Assembly (NCBI RefSeq): GCF_030936135.1
Contig: NC_082603.1
Location: forward strand, 33,295,236-33,359,235
Reading direction: 5' to 3'
Length of the DNA stretch: 64,000 bases
Source of the DNA: Gavia stellata
Lineage: Eukaryota > Chordata > Aves > Gaviiformes > Gaviidae
In this document: one piece after another, positions 24,868 to 36,400 of the stretch
How positions within the stretch are numbered: position 1 is the first letter of the stretch
Layout of the letters: every line of letters begins with the position of its first letter
Notes under the pieces: model-generated
Seen by the model: the letters and a program-made list of their open reading frames with translations, nothing else
Database searches by the model: none
What the model was told of the DNA's origin: nothing
Translations under genes and position numbers: made by a program

Positions 24868-25500
24868 CACACTCTGGAGCATCCCTGAGCACTTTTAGAG
24901 CATCCCCCTGAGCATCCTGCACAGCACCCTTTGGAGCACCCCCAGAGCATCCTCCAGCACACCCCCGGAGCACCCTTTAGAGCACCCCCAGAGCATCCTC
25001 AAGTGCATCCCCAGAGCATCCTCCAGCACACCCCCGGAGCACCCTTTGGAGCACCCCCAGAGCATTCTCAAGTGCATCCCCAGAGCACCCTTTGGGGCAC
25101 CCCCAGAGCATCCTCCAGCACACCCCCAGAGCACCCTTTGGATCACCCCAGAGCATCCTGCAGCACACCCCCAGAGCACCCTTTGGAGCACCCCCAGAGC
25201 ATCCTCCGGCGCATCCCCAGAGCACCCTTTGGGGCACCCCCAGAGCATCCTTTGGAGCACCCCCAGAGCATCCTCCAGCGCACCCCCGGAGCACCCTTTG
25301 GGGCACCCCCAGAGCACCCCTTGAGGCACCCCCAGAGCATCCTCAAATGCACCCCCAGAGCACCCTTTGGGGCACCCCCAGAGCATCCTCCAGTGCACCC
25401 CCAGAGCACCCCTTGAGGCACCCCCAGAGCATCCTCAAATGCACCCCCAGAGCACCCTTTGGGGCACCCCCAGCGCATCCTCCAGCGCACCCCTGCAGCA
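24868..25500 (+). repeat. Minisatellite with 23-base monomer in KANK4 intron 1
   Basis: Monomers such as GAGCATCCTCCAGCACACCC plus CCA, or GAGCACCCTTTGGGGCACCC plus CCA, repeat about 26 times. I checked the spacing directly: two GAGCACCCTTT copies at 24968 and 25037 are 69 bases, or three monomers, apart. Because 23 is not a multiple of three, each frame cycles every 69 bases. That keeps several long frames open on both strands without coding for anything. The edges are degenerate. Confidence 0.95.
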
Positions 25501-25751
25501 CCCCCAAGCACCTCCGAGCACTTCTGAAGCACCCCCCGAGCACCCACCGGCGCGCACCCCAGCGCATCCTCCTAGCACCCCCCACGCACCCCCGGAGCGC
25601 CCCTCCGGAGCAGCCCCCGGGGCGGGGGAGGCGGCGGTCCCCCGGGTTCCCCCCCCCGGATCCGCTGCCCCCGCCGCGGGCCGGGCCCCCCCCGGGGGCT
25701 GCCCCCGCCCGGGCCCCGGCTCCCCCCCGGCGCGGCGCGGCGCGGCCGTAC

Positions 25752-25900
25752 CTGGCAGCGGCGGAGCGCGGCGGGCGCAGCGCGGCGGTCCCGCTGCCTC
25801 CTGCGGGCGGCGCCCGGGGACGCGCGGCGGCGGGGCGGGGCGGGGCGGGGCGGGGCGGGGCGGGGCGGGGCGCGGTGCCCCCCCCGGGCAGCGGGGCCGG
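25752..25900 (-). other. KANK4: Inferred non-coding KANK4 exon 1
   Basis: The minus strand shows GCTGCCAG|GTACGG, a plausible donor with its GT at 25750-25751, inside the CpG island. One non-coding exon plus nine coding exons would match the ten-exon layout known for human KANK4. The 5' end is a guess, and no transcript evidence is available here. Confidence 0.4.
25831..25871 (+). repeat. (CGGGG)8 GC-box array
   Basis: Eight exact CGGGG units. Each GGGGCGGGG overlap is a Sp1-type GC box. The G-runs of four also fit the pattern for a four-stranded G-quadruplex on the plus strand. Confidence 0.95.
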
Positions 25901-26295
25901 GCGGGGGCCCGGGGCAGCGGGAGGGTGAGCGGCCGCCAAAAGGAGCGGCTGCCGTGGGAGGCCAGAAATCCACTTTTTTGGGTGTTTTTTGGCCTTTCTT
26001 ATGGCGGCGGTACTGGGCCCCGGTCCTTCTTTTTAACGCTTTATTTATACTTTTCCAGCTCATCCTGTTCGCACAGATGCGGGTCAAGAGCGGGCGGAAA
26101 GGGGAAGCCTGCGGGGACAGGCCGCGGCTGCAGAACTTGTACTCTACGTGCGCCGGCTCTCCTCCGGCTCAGTCATCCAACACAGTCCGGTTTACATCCG
26201 TCCCTCGTACTTTAATGTCATCGCGTGGAAAACATAAAGAAAACGCAATCTGAGCTTTAGGTTTTGAGCCTCCTCCTGTGCCTTAACGTGATTTA

Positions 26296-26331
26296 CATGC
26301 TCGTCACCTACCCCATGCTCGTCACCTACCC
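26296..26331 (+). repeat. 18-base exact tandem duplication
   Basis: CATGCTCGTCACCTACCC occurs twice in direct succession, at 26296-26313 and 26314-26331. Confidence 0.95.
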
Positions 26332-29300
26332 CGTTGCAGCAAGTCGCTGTAATGACAGTTCTTTAGGCTCTGGGGACAGGCAGGAATCAGTAGTTTAGTG
26401 ACCTGCAATAATACCTTCAACTTAGGTGAAGCTTTTGATTTCGGTTGTCTTGAGACACAGAGGCAAAGCCCAGCCCTGCTCCCGGCTCTTCTGGAGCGTG
26501 GGAGAGCAGCGGCTCCGGCAGTGCTCCGGATGGGCTGTGAGCTCAGCATTCACCGGGGACGAATGAGGTCCCCTGTGACTCCCCGTTCCTTCGAGAGGAG
26601 CCCGAACTCTGGGTGGGAAAGGCTATAAATCAGAGCCGAGTTTTCAGGCTCCCGTGGTCCCGCCGACACTGCAATGTGCACCTCTCGGGTTTTCACCTCC
26701 AGGCTGAGAAACGTGGGGGACGGTGAGCGGCGCAGCGCGGTTGCCGGAGCCCAGCTGGGCTGGGTCTGTGGGTGGCCGGGGCGAGGGAGCTCCCACCGTG
26801 GGGGTGTGCGGGTCTACGGCGGGCGCCCCGAGGCACAGCTCGGTGCGGGGTCACGCCTGGGCTCAGCCCCGGGGGATCCCCCGTCATGGAGGGTATCTGA
26901 GGGTTGGGGTCCGGCCGCTGCCCAGCTGCCAGGCGACACCGGAGCCCTCCTTGCGGTGCCCAGGCTCCTGGTAAAACAGGGAGGGATAAAATCTCCCGTT
27001 ACCCAGCTCGGCAGTGACCCGGGCGGTCAAAGTCGGCGGCCAGCTCGATCTGCCCTCACTCCCATGTGAGGCGCTTGGGTGCCGGATGAGAGGAAGACAT
27101 TTCCTGCCGATTTTAACAATGGATCAAAGAATCAAGGGAAAAGCCTGTGTTAGGGACGCCTTCAGGCTTCGCCCCTCTGCTCAGGTTATCTCGGCAGGGC
27201 CCAAAATAGCAGAACCATGATATCAGAAAGATTTTTTTCTGGCATCGCTGGCTGGCTGAGGTGGGAGATGACTCCTACGTTATTTTCTTCTCCCGTTTCT
27301 GAACAACAAAGCTACTTTGGCGTGCACGAGGCGCAGCACCTCTCCTGCTGCTCCTGGGATGGTGCACCCGTCCCTTAGGCTCATCCCCAAAGCCATGACG
27401 ATCCCTGAGCCTTAACGACAACAACGAGGCTTTTGCAAAAGCAACTTCAGGCACCTACAGGAAGCTCTTGTGGTCGCAGACATTCAGCTGAACTTGTGTG
27501 TTGTTCTGTTTTCCCTGGGGTTAGATTAAAGCACTAAAAACTGTGCGGGGGGGCAGGGGTAAGAAGTAAAGCGGTGGCAGTTCACAGCACGTGCTTCTGC
27601 AAGCGTGCCCCAGAAAAGCAAGCAACAACTACCAAAAAACCCACTTCTGAGCAAATGGAATAAAAATCAGTTCCCCTTTTCAGTCACCGAGGTTTTACTT
27701 GCTCAATAACTTGAAGACAAAGAAACTCTCTTCTATCAAACGTTAGGTGCTCAGAAGTGTAACACGTATATGAATAAAACTTCCGTGACCCCTCTTTAAT
27801 CCAAGAGCATAACAGCACTTTCAAACAACCAGGATAAACGAGGAGTACTCTGCTGTGTGTATAAATGAGACATGATAAATTGTTTAAAAACAGATTAGAT
27901 GAATTTGTGGAGGAGAGCTCCGAGGTGGCTATTGCACAGGATGGTTGAAGAAGCCTCCGAGATGCGGCTTGCCAGGAGCCGGGAGGGGACGGCAGGAATG
28001 CAGCCACGGTGCAGCCACAGCCTCTCCCTCCCCTTCTCCCACCACGTCCTTCAGCTCCACGCTCAGGCAGTGTCAGAGGCCGTATTCTCCGCTATGTATT
28101 TCGGTCTTGCAAAGTTCAGCTATTCTTAGGCGAGGTTGTGAGTCATTAAGCACTTTCAGAATGTTTATTTGTCGAGCCACAGGCACTTAAATTTACTTCT
28201 GAAGCCAGACAACCCGCTCGGAGGATTTCTTTCTGCCGCAGAAATTACTAGGTGAAATTCCACGGCAAGAGGTCAGCCGCACCGCCTGAAACGCTGCGAG
28301 TCGGATCCCAAGGAAGGGCTGCCACCAGTTCGGGTTTAAAGTGGTCTCATTTTCAAAGGTCGATGTAAGAGGGGAAAAGAACAACAAGAAGAATGTGGTT
28401 TCCTACAGTCTTTGACTACCTGATTTAGCTTTTACTTATGTGTGGTTTCTGAGACAGGGACAGGACCTTCTCAGTTGGCTGTAATCCCTCGGAGGGTGGA
28501 CGGCGATTTGGATGGTGAAGGGATTCCCTGGGGAAGCAGGGTTTCCCGCTGGTGATGGGATGAATTCCTCCCAGAGACGCTGCCCTCGCCTGCTCTGCAG
28601 TGGGGTGTCTCCCTGCAGCTCCCGGGAGCAGAGAGACAGGAGTGGGGTGAGGCTCCTGCCCCGTGCTGGGAGGAAGACAAAGTCGGGGCAGGGTTCAGAG
28701 CCTGCAGTGACGGGGCCAGGCGCTGATGCGACGGAGTCCTTTTGGAAACGCAGTACAAAATCCACTATTGTTCTATAGGATGTTACGCTTGTGCCAACAT
28801 CCATTTTTGTAGACTCTCTGCAAACCGCTCCCCCTTCGCTGTGCTCACAGGAGCTGCCTTGTATGGTCTACGAATGCCAAAATCCTGCCCCATCCACCCA
28901 CACGTGACTGGCATGGCTATGGCTTTTTGGTCAGTCACTTTTTGGTCGGTAGCGTGAATGGGGCAAAACGCTTCTGCAAGTATCTGGGTGCTATGGGAAT
29001 ACAAATACCAACCTAACAAAGTCGCTCATTTTGGGAAGATTTTAGGGCCCATGCCATGATTATCATAATACTTAAAAACACCTGAGCTGTTTCCCTAACT
29101 GTGCACCCCCCTTCACAGGCCAAACCAAGGATTTGTGCTTCCCTACGCACCCCGACCGGCTGGATGCAGGCAGGAAAAATTATGGAAGGTAGATGTGACC
29201 TCTGTGTCCGGGAGGAGAAGCTACAGCCTCCAGGAACCAACCTCGTGCTCATTCAAAAGCTGCCAGCCCCGTGCTGTTCTGGGCTGTGCACATCCAGTGA

Positions 29301-30383
29301 CCCCCAAATAGGTTCGGAAAATGCTTCATTTGCTTATGACCGATGGATCACTCTTGCAACGTTCACATCAAACCATGTGGGCTTGCCTGTCAAATCAATT
29401 CGCTACAGTTGTGTTGCCTAAAAGAAATTGCTATGTCTTGCCAAGCGTAAACAAGAGCTGCTATTGCTTAGAGAGCAGTCGGCACTGGTGCAGCCATAGC
29501 TGGAATTCAGACGTCCGTTTATAGACCCTGAATCTACTTAAAGAAAGGGAAATTCTTATTTTGGTTAAACATGTGTCTTGTAAAGTACAATTACCCTTTT
29601 TCCATAAACCTACTTTCATTGCTGTATCTTCTGCTCCTGTTTTCTATCAGTCGTCCCAGTCTCCGACTACTGCTTATCTATTAGGGCGTGATCGCATTTC
29701 CTATGTCTCTGCACTAAAAAGAGGGTGGAAGAAATACACTGCGCAGAACACGGACTTAGCTAGCAGGGGGCTTGTGCGGGAACCGTGTCACGACAAAGGG
29801 TATGTCTGCAGGGCAGCTTGGTGAGAGACAAGAGCAAACTGGCCAGCACGGAGCTCCATGCCCACATACCAACAGGTCGCCCAAACGAGAGGGTTACTCG
29901 GAGAGGACGAGAGCTCTGTTCGGCACTGCTTTGCAAGACACACGGGTTGTATATCCCTGCGTGCTGTACGTATTGCCGACTGGCTGCTCTTTACGTATCT
30001 CTTAAAGAGCAGCTGTTTTCTTGCCATACTTACTGAAAGCAACCCAAGGGCACGATAAAGACGAGCACCTTCGTTCAGCACCCCAGCTCCGTGTCTAGGG
30101 CGCTGGCTTTTACCGCATGCCAGGAACACGGAATATTTTGATTTTAGAGGAAAGCAATGAAGGACTGAAAGGTGATGAACTCCGGCGGGGTTTGGCACCG
30201 TGGCGCAGACCAGACCTGCTCTGTGTGCACATCCTGTCGTGCTCGTGTCGGTGACGGCAGCAGAGTGTGAGAGGTACCCAGGGAGTGGGCATGTGCATGT
30301 GCGTGACGCTGGGCTTACTGTGACGAAGCTCTTCACAGGAGAGAGGACACATACACACGTATCAGAGAGATGCTGAGCTGTTC

Positions 30384-30427
30384 CTTTGGTTTTCTGCATT
30401 TTTAGCTTTGGTTTTCTGCATTTTTAG
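30384..30427 (+). repeat. 22-base exact tandem duplication
   Basis: A 22-base unit that starts CTTTGGTTTT and ends ATTTTTAG is present twice without mismatch, at 30384-30405 and 30406-30427. Confidence 0.95.
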
Positions 30428-33400
30428 TCATATGGCATTTGTCACTCCGGTCCAAGCGATGGTCTGACTAATTCACACTGACCCACCACGCTGGGGGTTT
30501 CTGTGCTTTAATAGTGGTTTAGTGCCTGGTGGCTCAGGGGACAACTTATCTATAACACTCCCGATGAGCTGCAGCTAGAGAAGAGCATTTCCCCAGACTC
30601 CTGCGGGTCCAGCCTCCAGGCTGAAGGGGGAAATGTCACCCCTCGGCTTCGCAGGGCTCTCACGGACAAAGATGTTACTTGTTGTAAAACCGCCAACCCT
30701 CTTCAAGAGCCAGGCAAGGGCATTTAATGTTGTGGCTTGTGGCAGACTGACTGCAGCCCGCGTGAGGAGGCATTCGTTTTCTTTGACACCACCCTCCTGT
30801 GACCCACTTACAGCCCCTTCTTGTACTAAGGGATGGGGCAGAAAGGAGCAACCGATCTATTCCTACATACCTTAACGTCGTTAACCCTTTAATAAAGTTT
30901 CACTTTTACTGGAGTGATTAATTCATTTCACTGACATTACGATGTCTTTGACAGTAACAAAGCGCTGTGTTTATTTGTAATATATATTAAGTTTCTGGGA
31001 TGGGCAAGGAACCTGACAGGCATCACTGGATCCCATTCTTCAGCTGAGAGTTTCTCCAGCAGGGAATTCAGCAGTTTCGGAGGGAATGGCTCTGTGATGG
31101 GGCCAAGACCCGGCACAGTGCGGCTACGGGGCCGGCACAGAACCCGTCTGCTCCAAAGGCTTTGCCCGGAAGGCAATGAGACACTTGACCACAACCATCT
31201 GCAGGCAGCAGGCTGTGGGGCAGGAGGGGCTAAACCTCTTCTTCGGGTGCTCTGGCTCCTGCTGACTGCAGGAGCAGCTGGCGGAGGCTGCTCTGTCCTG
31301 CAAACGGCTCTGCGGTTCCCTTCTTGATGTGGCTACGCTATGGGTCATGGAGGCCTTGCTACGTAATTCCTTAAAAACCTTGCAGAGATGGCTCTGCTAT
31401 GGAGAACCGACTGTGGTTTGATTTAAAAAAAAAAAAAAAATCCTCAGCTGAATCGTGACTCTTTATATCGGTGGGCTCATGTCTCTAGATGTGTTCATAT
31501 CCCGCCAGGTTTGAGAGGAATTATAAAATCTGTTCTAGGTGTGCCTGTCGACGGAGATGCTACCGGCAGATGGTGCAAGAATGCGCAGGTTGTGTTTCCT
31601 CCTGCCTCTGCTGCCAGAAGTGAGTTACAGCTCTGCGAGATGTTATTCCCACCGAAGAACAGAGATGGGGCGGGATTTTCTTTTTCTGTTATTTTAATTA
31701 TGGCTTGCAATATAGCACCTGGCTTGTCATTTAAATTCCAGCCCATAATGCAAAACTGCACTGCGTCTGCTACCGGCGAAGCTGTGGATCCGAACGTTAT
31801 ATTAAACTGAGCAGCAGGCTGTGAGTTGTGAAAGAAAATACGCACAGATAGACAAATTATGGGGACAAACCCCCTAATGATGCAATGGGACCACTTACAC
31901 AACATCACTTTTTTCTGCACTACAGAACTCAGCTTTCAGAGAGATTTGAGGAGAAACGTTCTGTTTCAGACCTGAGTCATCTTGCCTTTGGCAGAATTTC
32001 AGCGTACAGAACCACATGTTTATATTGTTAGGAACTAATCTGCTTTAGCTCTACATTATGGGTGTAATTATTGTTATTTTCTTAGGTATGTTAGATGCAT
32101 GTGTAGCTCTGGAAGTTCATAGATCACAGCCAACTGTGTTTTCTCCTAAGTTAAGAGCGAGATAAATGAGAGCTAAGGTTGCACGCTGCCTGCAGTATCA
32201 GGAGCTATACATCTCGATCTCAAAACCGATAAACTCTCCTGCACGGAGGAGCACATCACGGTTTGTGCATTGACAAGCTCGTGGTTTGTGGCTCAGAGCT
32301 CCAAGCTGACATTTGTCTTTCGGAAGCTGAGATGAAAAGGAGCTCATTGCAGGCTTTACCATGGAGTTTACAGAACCGTAGCAATTTCTGATTTATTATT
32401 TCCTGCTTTTCCTAAGGGCCGCGTCTTTAAGGATGCCCTATCTAAAGCCTTTTAGACAAAAAATAGCCATACAGGTCAAGCTTTTGGGCTAGGTTTTACA
32501 TGGGAGAGACTGGAGCTGGAGTAACTCCCTGACTCCCTCCCAGGGGCCCTTCTCCTGGATTTTTCCATGAAGTTGCTCTGCGATCCATGTGAGCATGATC
32601 CGGTGAAGAAGATCCCACCTCACCCCCTCGATCTGATGTCAAATCGCACAAACGCATCCTCTTGAGGTGCAAAGCCCTGGAGAGGGATCTCTCAAAGGGA
32701 CTGTGTTTCTACAGTGGTCAAACTGTTCCCACGTCCACCGCCGACATAACAGTATCGAAGTTAAATAACGGCTTATGAAATGGTTTGAGATCCTCTGAAA
32801 ACAGATGTAGCTTGTCAAGTACAAATCGTTTAGGGGTTGTGAAGGTCCCAGTCTGTTTGCTGTGGGAAAAGTCAGATTCCCTTTCCAGTGTAGTAAAGTG
32901 AATCGGACAATTTGTTCCTGTGTTTCTGGTTGTGAAAGGACTTGCATGAAGTGTGGATCACCAAACAATAAGAGCCCTGAACATTCATTTCTATTCCTTC
33001 CACCCGAAGCCAGCCCTGTCTTGACATTTTATAGCCAGTATCCTCATTTTTGTGAATGGTTTCTTACCTTTCCTGCCGTAGGGCGTTTGACCCGAGAATC
33101 GTATTCCTCAAGAACGAAATAGGTTTTGCTAACGTGAACGGCAGAGAGCCCAGCGTAGGGTACCGACCTTCCCCGGGTGATCCCTGCGACTGGGGCGGGA
33201 AGGCTGCTGAAAGAGCACATTGTCTTGCATACAATTTGCAGAATGTTCACAAAAGTCACAGAATAATTCTCACAATAAGGGAACCCTGACAGATTTATAG
33301 GCCTATTGCTGATGTGGCCGCAGGGTTTGGAAGTTGCTATAATTTATGTGATTCAGCAAACAGCTAGAGGTTGTGGAGGTTTTTTCCTGCAGGGGACAGA

Positions 33401-36400
33401 GCTCTGTACTGGAGACTTCCTCCAAGAGTCCAGAAATCCCACCTCTAGGGAATCTGCTCTTTCCAGGCGTTTCATATGGTTATTTTTGGCTATGTCTGTG
33501 GAGATTTCTAGTTTCCCAGTGCAGCTATTTTTATAACATATGGCTGTGAAGTCTATAGTATTAGACATAATTTAATCTTGCATGTTTGAGTGTCTCAGGA
33601 CCGTACGTATGCAATTACTGCCTCTTGCACCTGCTCCCTCTTTGGCCTGTATTTGAAACGCGCCTTTCCTGTAAGAAGCCGAAGCTTCAGAGGCTTCTAG
33701 ACAACAGTTCCTTTATTGAGCGTGCTAAGCCGCCATAAATATTTAATTAGGTGTTGCTCTATTTTTGGAGAGATACAGAAAAATAATAAATCCCATTTCC
33801 TTACATTTAAACAGAACATTTTCCTGCTGGAAAAATTTTCCTGCATTAAATAGTGACAGGGAGCAGTATTTTAAGAGGGTGCATAAAAATTTGAGAGGGT
33901 GAAAGGCTGGTGAAGAGGAGATTTCACTAAGCTGAGGGTTCTCTCCTGTAGCTCTCTAGGTGGGAAGGGAGGCTGTCGGATGGCTGGTTTTGAAATGGAG
34001 CTATGTGGGTGCCTTTCGGGCAGCACCGCACCATGTCGGGCTGGTGGGTGCAGCAGCTTCCCAATGAGGGGAGCTTCTGCTTCTCTATTTGCTGTCTAAA
34101 AATCAATCATGGCTTCGCTGGTATTTTTTAATGCTGAGTTATGAAGCGGTTAACCAAGCTGTCCTGCGTGCGCCGAGTGGTGACGTTGCCTGGAGAGCTT
34201 TGTGTGCCGTAAACCTTCAGACACAATGATTACCTGGACTGTAATTACAGTGGATGTATGCATGTATATCTATGTAAGAAAGCGAAGGCAGGGGTGTGAT
34301 TGTACTCCCAAATTTAAAGAACCAATCAGTTGATGGAATCGCAGCTAGGATTTCACCCCACCCATTAACAAAACCGGTCTCCTAGGAAGGTTTGTTAAAA
34401 TGAGCTAATTATCAGGTCTCATTTCATGCTCCAAACATCATTACCTCGTGCCATTTGACTTGAAATCACCTCGAGGAATGCACAGTGAATACAGTGAACG
34501 AATCCTGCCTTCTACTGTAGTCCTTACACTTCAAAGGCAGTTTGAGTCTTGCTGCCACCCGTATTAGAAAATCAGTCTGATCACTTGGTGTGGGCAGCCC
34601 ACCTCTGCCCTGTCCTTGATTTCTTGTCCTGTGGTTTTCCACCCACCCAACCTCATCTCCTTGACCTCACCTCTCTTTGGCTTGCTGATTTCTACTCAAG
34701 AACCATCTGAAAATTCCCCTGTCCTTTTCAATGGTTAAAAAAAAATTAGGACAAGATTAAAGGACCAAATTCTAAAATGCTGTAACTGCACTGACCTCAA
34801 AATCACCATGTGATGGCACAGGATTAAAATTAAGTACACTAAAATCAACACCAACTAATGCTTTAATGGATACAAAATTTACTTAAAAAAAATCATGCTC
34901 TGTATATTGCGAACAGTTTTCCATACAGATGACAGAGAGCAAACAAAGATCACTCAACCAGAATGTCTCTTATATTGAACTAACTTACAAGTAAAGATAA
35001 AAAATGAAGTAGGTATGGTTTGGTCAAAATAATGATGATGGGGAATTAGGGAGCAATTCGTGAGTATGTTAAGGAAGAGACATTATTTAGAGCAGGACAA
35101 GGGTTATACGTAACCAGATGAACTTGCCAGTAGAAAAAGTAAAACATATCCAGGAAGAAGACCCAACACTGAGTTCTACTGGGCTGCACAACAGACTCAT
35201 CACAGGATGACACAGAAGCCTCTTCGACGGGAAGCATTTGGAAACAGACCCCACGCAGTGGAAAAAAGGGCAGGTAAAGTCTGTTCCAAATGTGTGCTGA
35301 CTAAATATTCTGAGAGGTACTTTACTGTCTTGTACTTACCTGATGTATTGGTTGTGTGGCAGATGCATCTGTTGCTTAAAATAATCATTATACCTATTAA
35401 AACTGAGCTGATGACTTAATTCGCCAAATAAAATGTAATACATAGAACAAAGCCCCATAACTACCATGTGAAAAGCTGTGTACACTTCCAGTCTCTGCAA
35501 ATATACTCTCTGCTAATGTCTCCCTTCCCTCTTACGCTCAGTTACCGCACCTGAAAGTTAAACCATGAGCCTGTAAATGTTCACAAGCCTAACTTTAAAC
35601 CCAAAGCTAGGCCTTCCGAAGTCACTGATGGTGTTCCGAGGCACAAGTACACCTGAAGCTTACCTAACACTTGTACATGTGGAATTAGATTCTCAGATTG
35701 TAAAATCCTTGGACATAAATAGTCTTTTATCACGTTTGTTAAAGCAGATTGCAAACCACGCACTTGACAGGGTAGTCTTTTATTGAAATGCAATACCAAT
35801 AAGTAATAAACGGCCTTAGTTGTGCCATTTGACTTGAGATCTGTTAGGACGCGCTGCCATATCGAACACAAGCCTACCTGGAGCAACTGGACTCCTGCCC
35901 TTGGAGTTTACTCCAGTCTGTTATTGATTCAAGGTCCAAACACTTCACCCTTCTCATTGCACCGCTCTGTTGCCACCACGGTCTTGATTGCCCAGCACCT
36001 TCCAGCTCTCGGTGACGCGACTCCTCAGTTGGCCACTCAAACCGGCAGCATAAAGCAGATTTAATGAAACACATTATTAAGCAACCGAGCAGTTACATGA
36101 CTTTTGAGCACCACCCACCTGGATAAGGCTTCCTTACACACGCCTGTTGTCTCACACAAAAGATCCTCTGTAGTCCTGAGTAGCTATTAACTGCAGTGAA
36201 CTGAAGGCAACGTTTGCTAAGTGGAGCTAAATGTCACACTGCAGAACTCAGGTCAGGAAATCCAGCGACTTTCAATGGGAGCTCAGTATCTAGCCAGCTC
36301 CGGAGCTTTGTAAATCCCGCTAGCCAAGTAAATAAATCTTTAGGTCATTATATACCTCGAGAAGCTGAACCTTGGCTCCCTGGGTGATGGGCCTGTCTGT

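Larger units (their letters stand above)
13251..25751. other. KANK4 intron 1 (within the 5' untranslated region)
   Basis: About 12.5 kb between the start-codon exon and the CpG-island exon. It holds the CCGTG pentamer run, a 19-base duplication, a CR1 tail, the 23-base minisatellite, and several GC- and CpG-rich patches (about 17.1-17.9, 18.6-19.1, 19.5-20.4 and 24.0-24.6 kb). No coding exon was recognised. Alternative first exons are possible in the GC-rich patches. Confidence 0.65.
25580..25950. promoter_or_regulatory. KANK4: CpG island, likely KANK4 promoter
   Basis: Extremely GC- and CpG-rich, with eight tandem CGGGG units forming overlapping GC boxes (25831-25871). It sits at the upstream end of KANK4 and next to a good minus-strand donor. 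There is no TATA box in a suitable place. The transcription start is inferred at about 25.87-25.95 kb. Confidence 0.65.

Noticed and set aside
24931-25928. Long plus- and minus-strand frames over 24.9-25.9 kb (up to about 280 codons) that look like repeat proteins
   Set aside because: They run through the 23-base minisatellite and the CpG island. The repeat keeps several frames open at once, and no start, domain or splice structure supports a gene.
29788-30399. A 203-codon minus-strand frame in the intergenic region
   Set aside because: It overlaps plus-strand frames, has no recognised domain and runs into a tandem duplication; most likely chance.
31495-31920. A 141-codon minus-strand frame in the intergenic region
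   Set aside because: It has no domain or splice context that I can recognise, and the opposite strand is also open there. It is kept only as part of a possible non-coding element.
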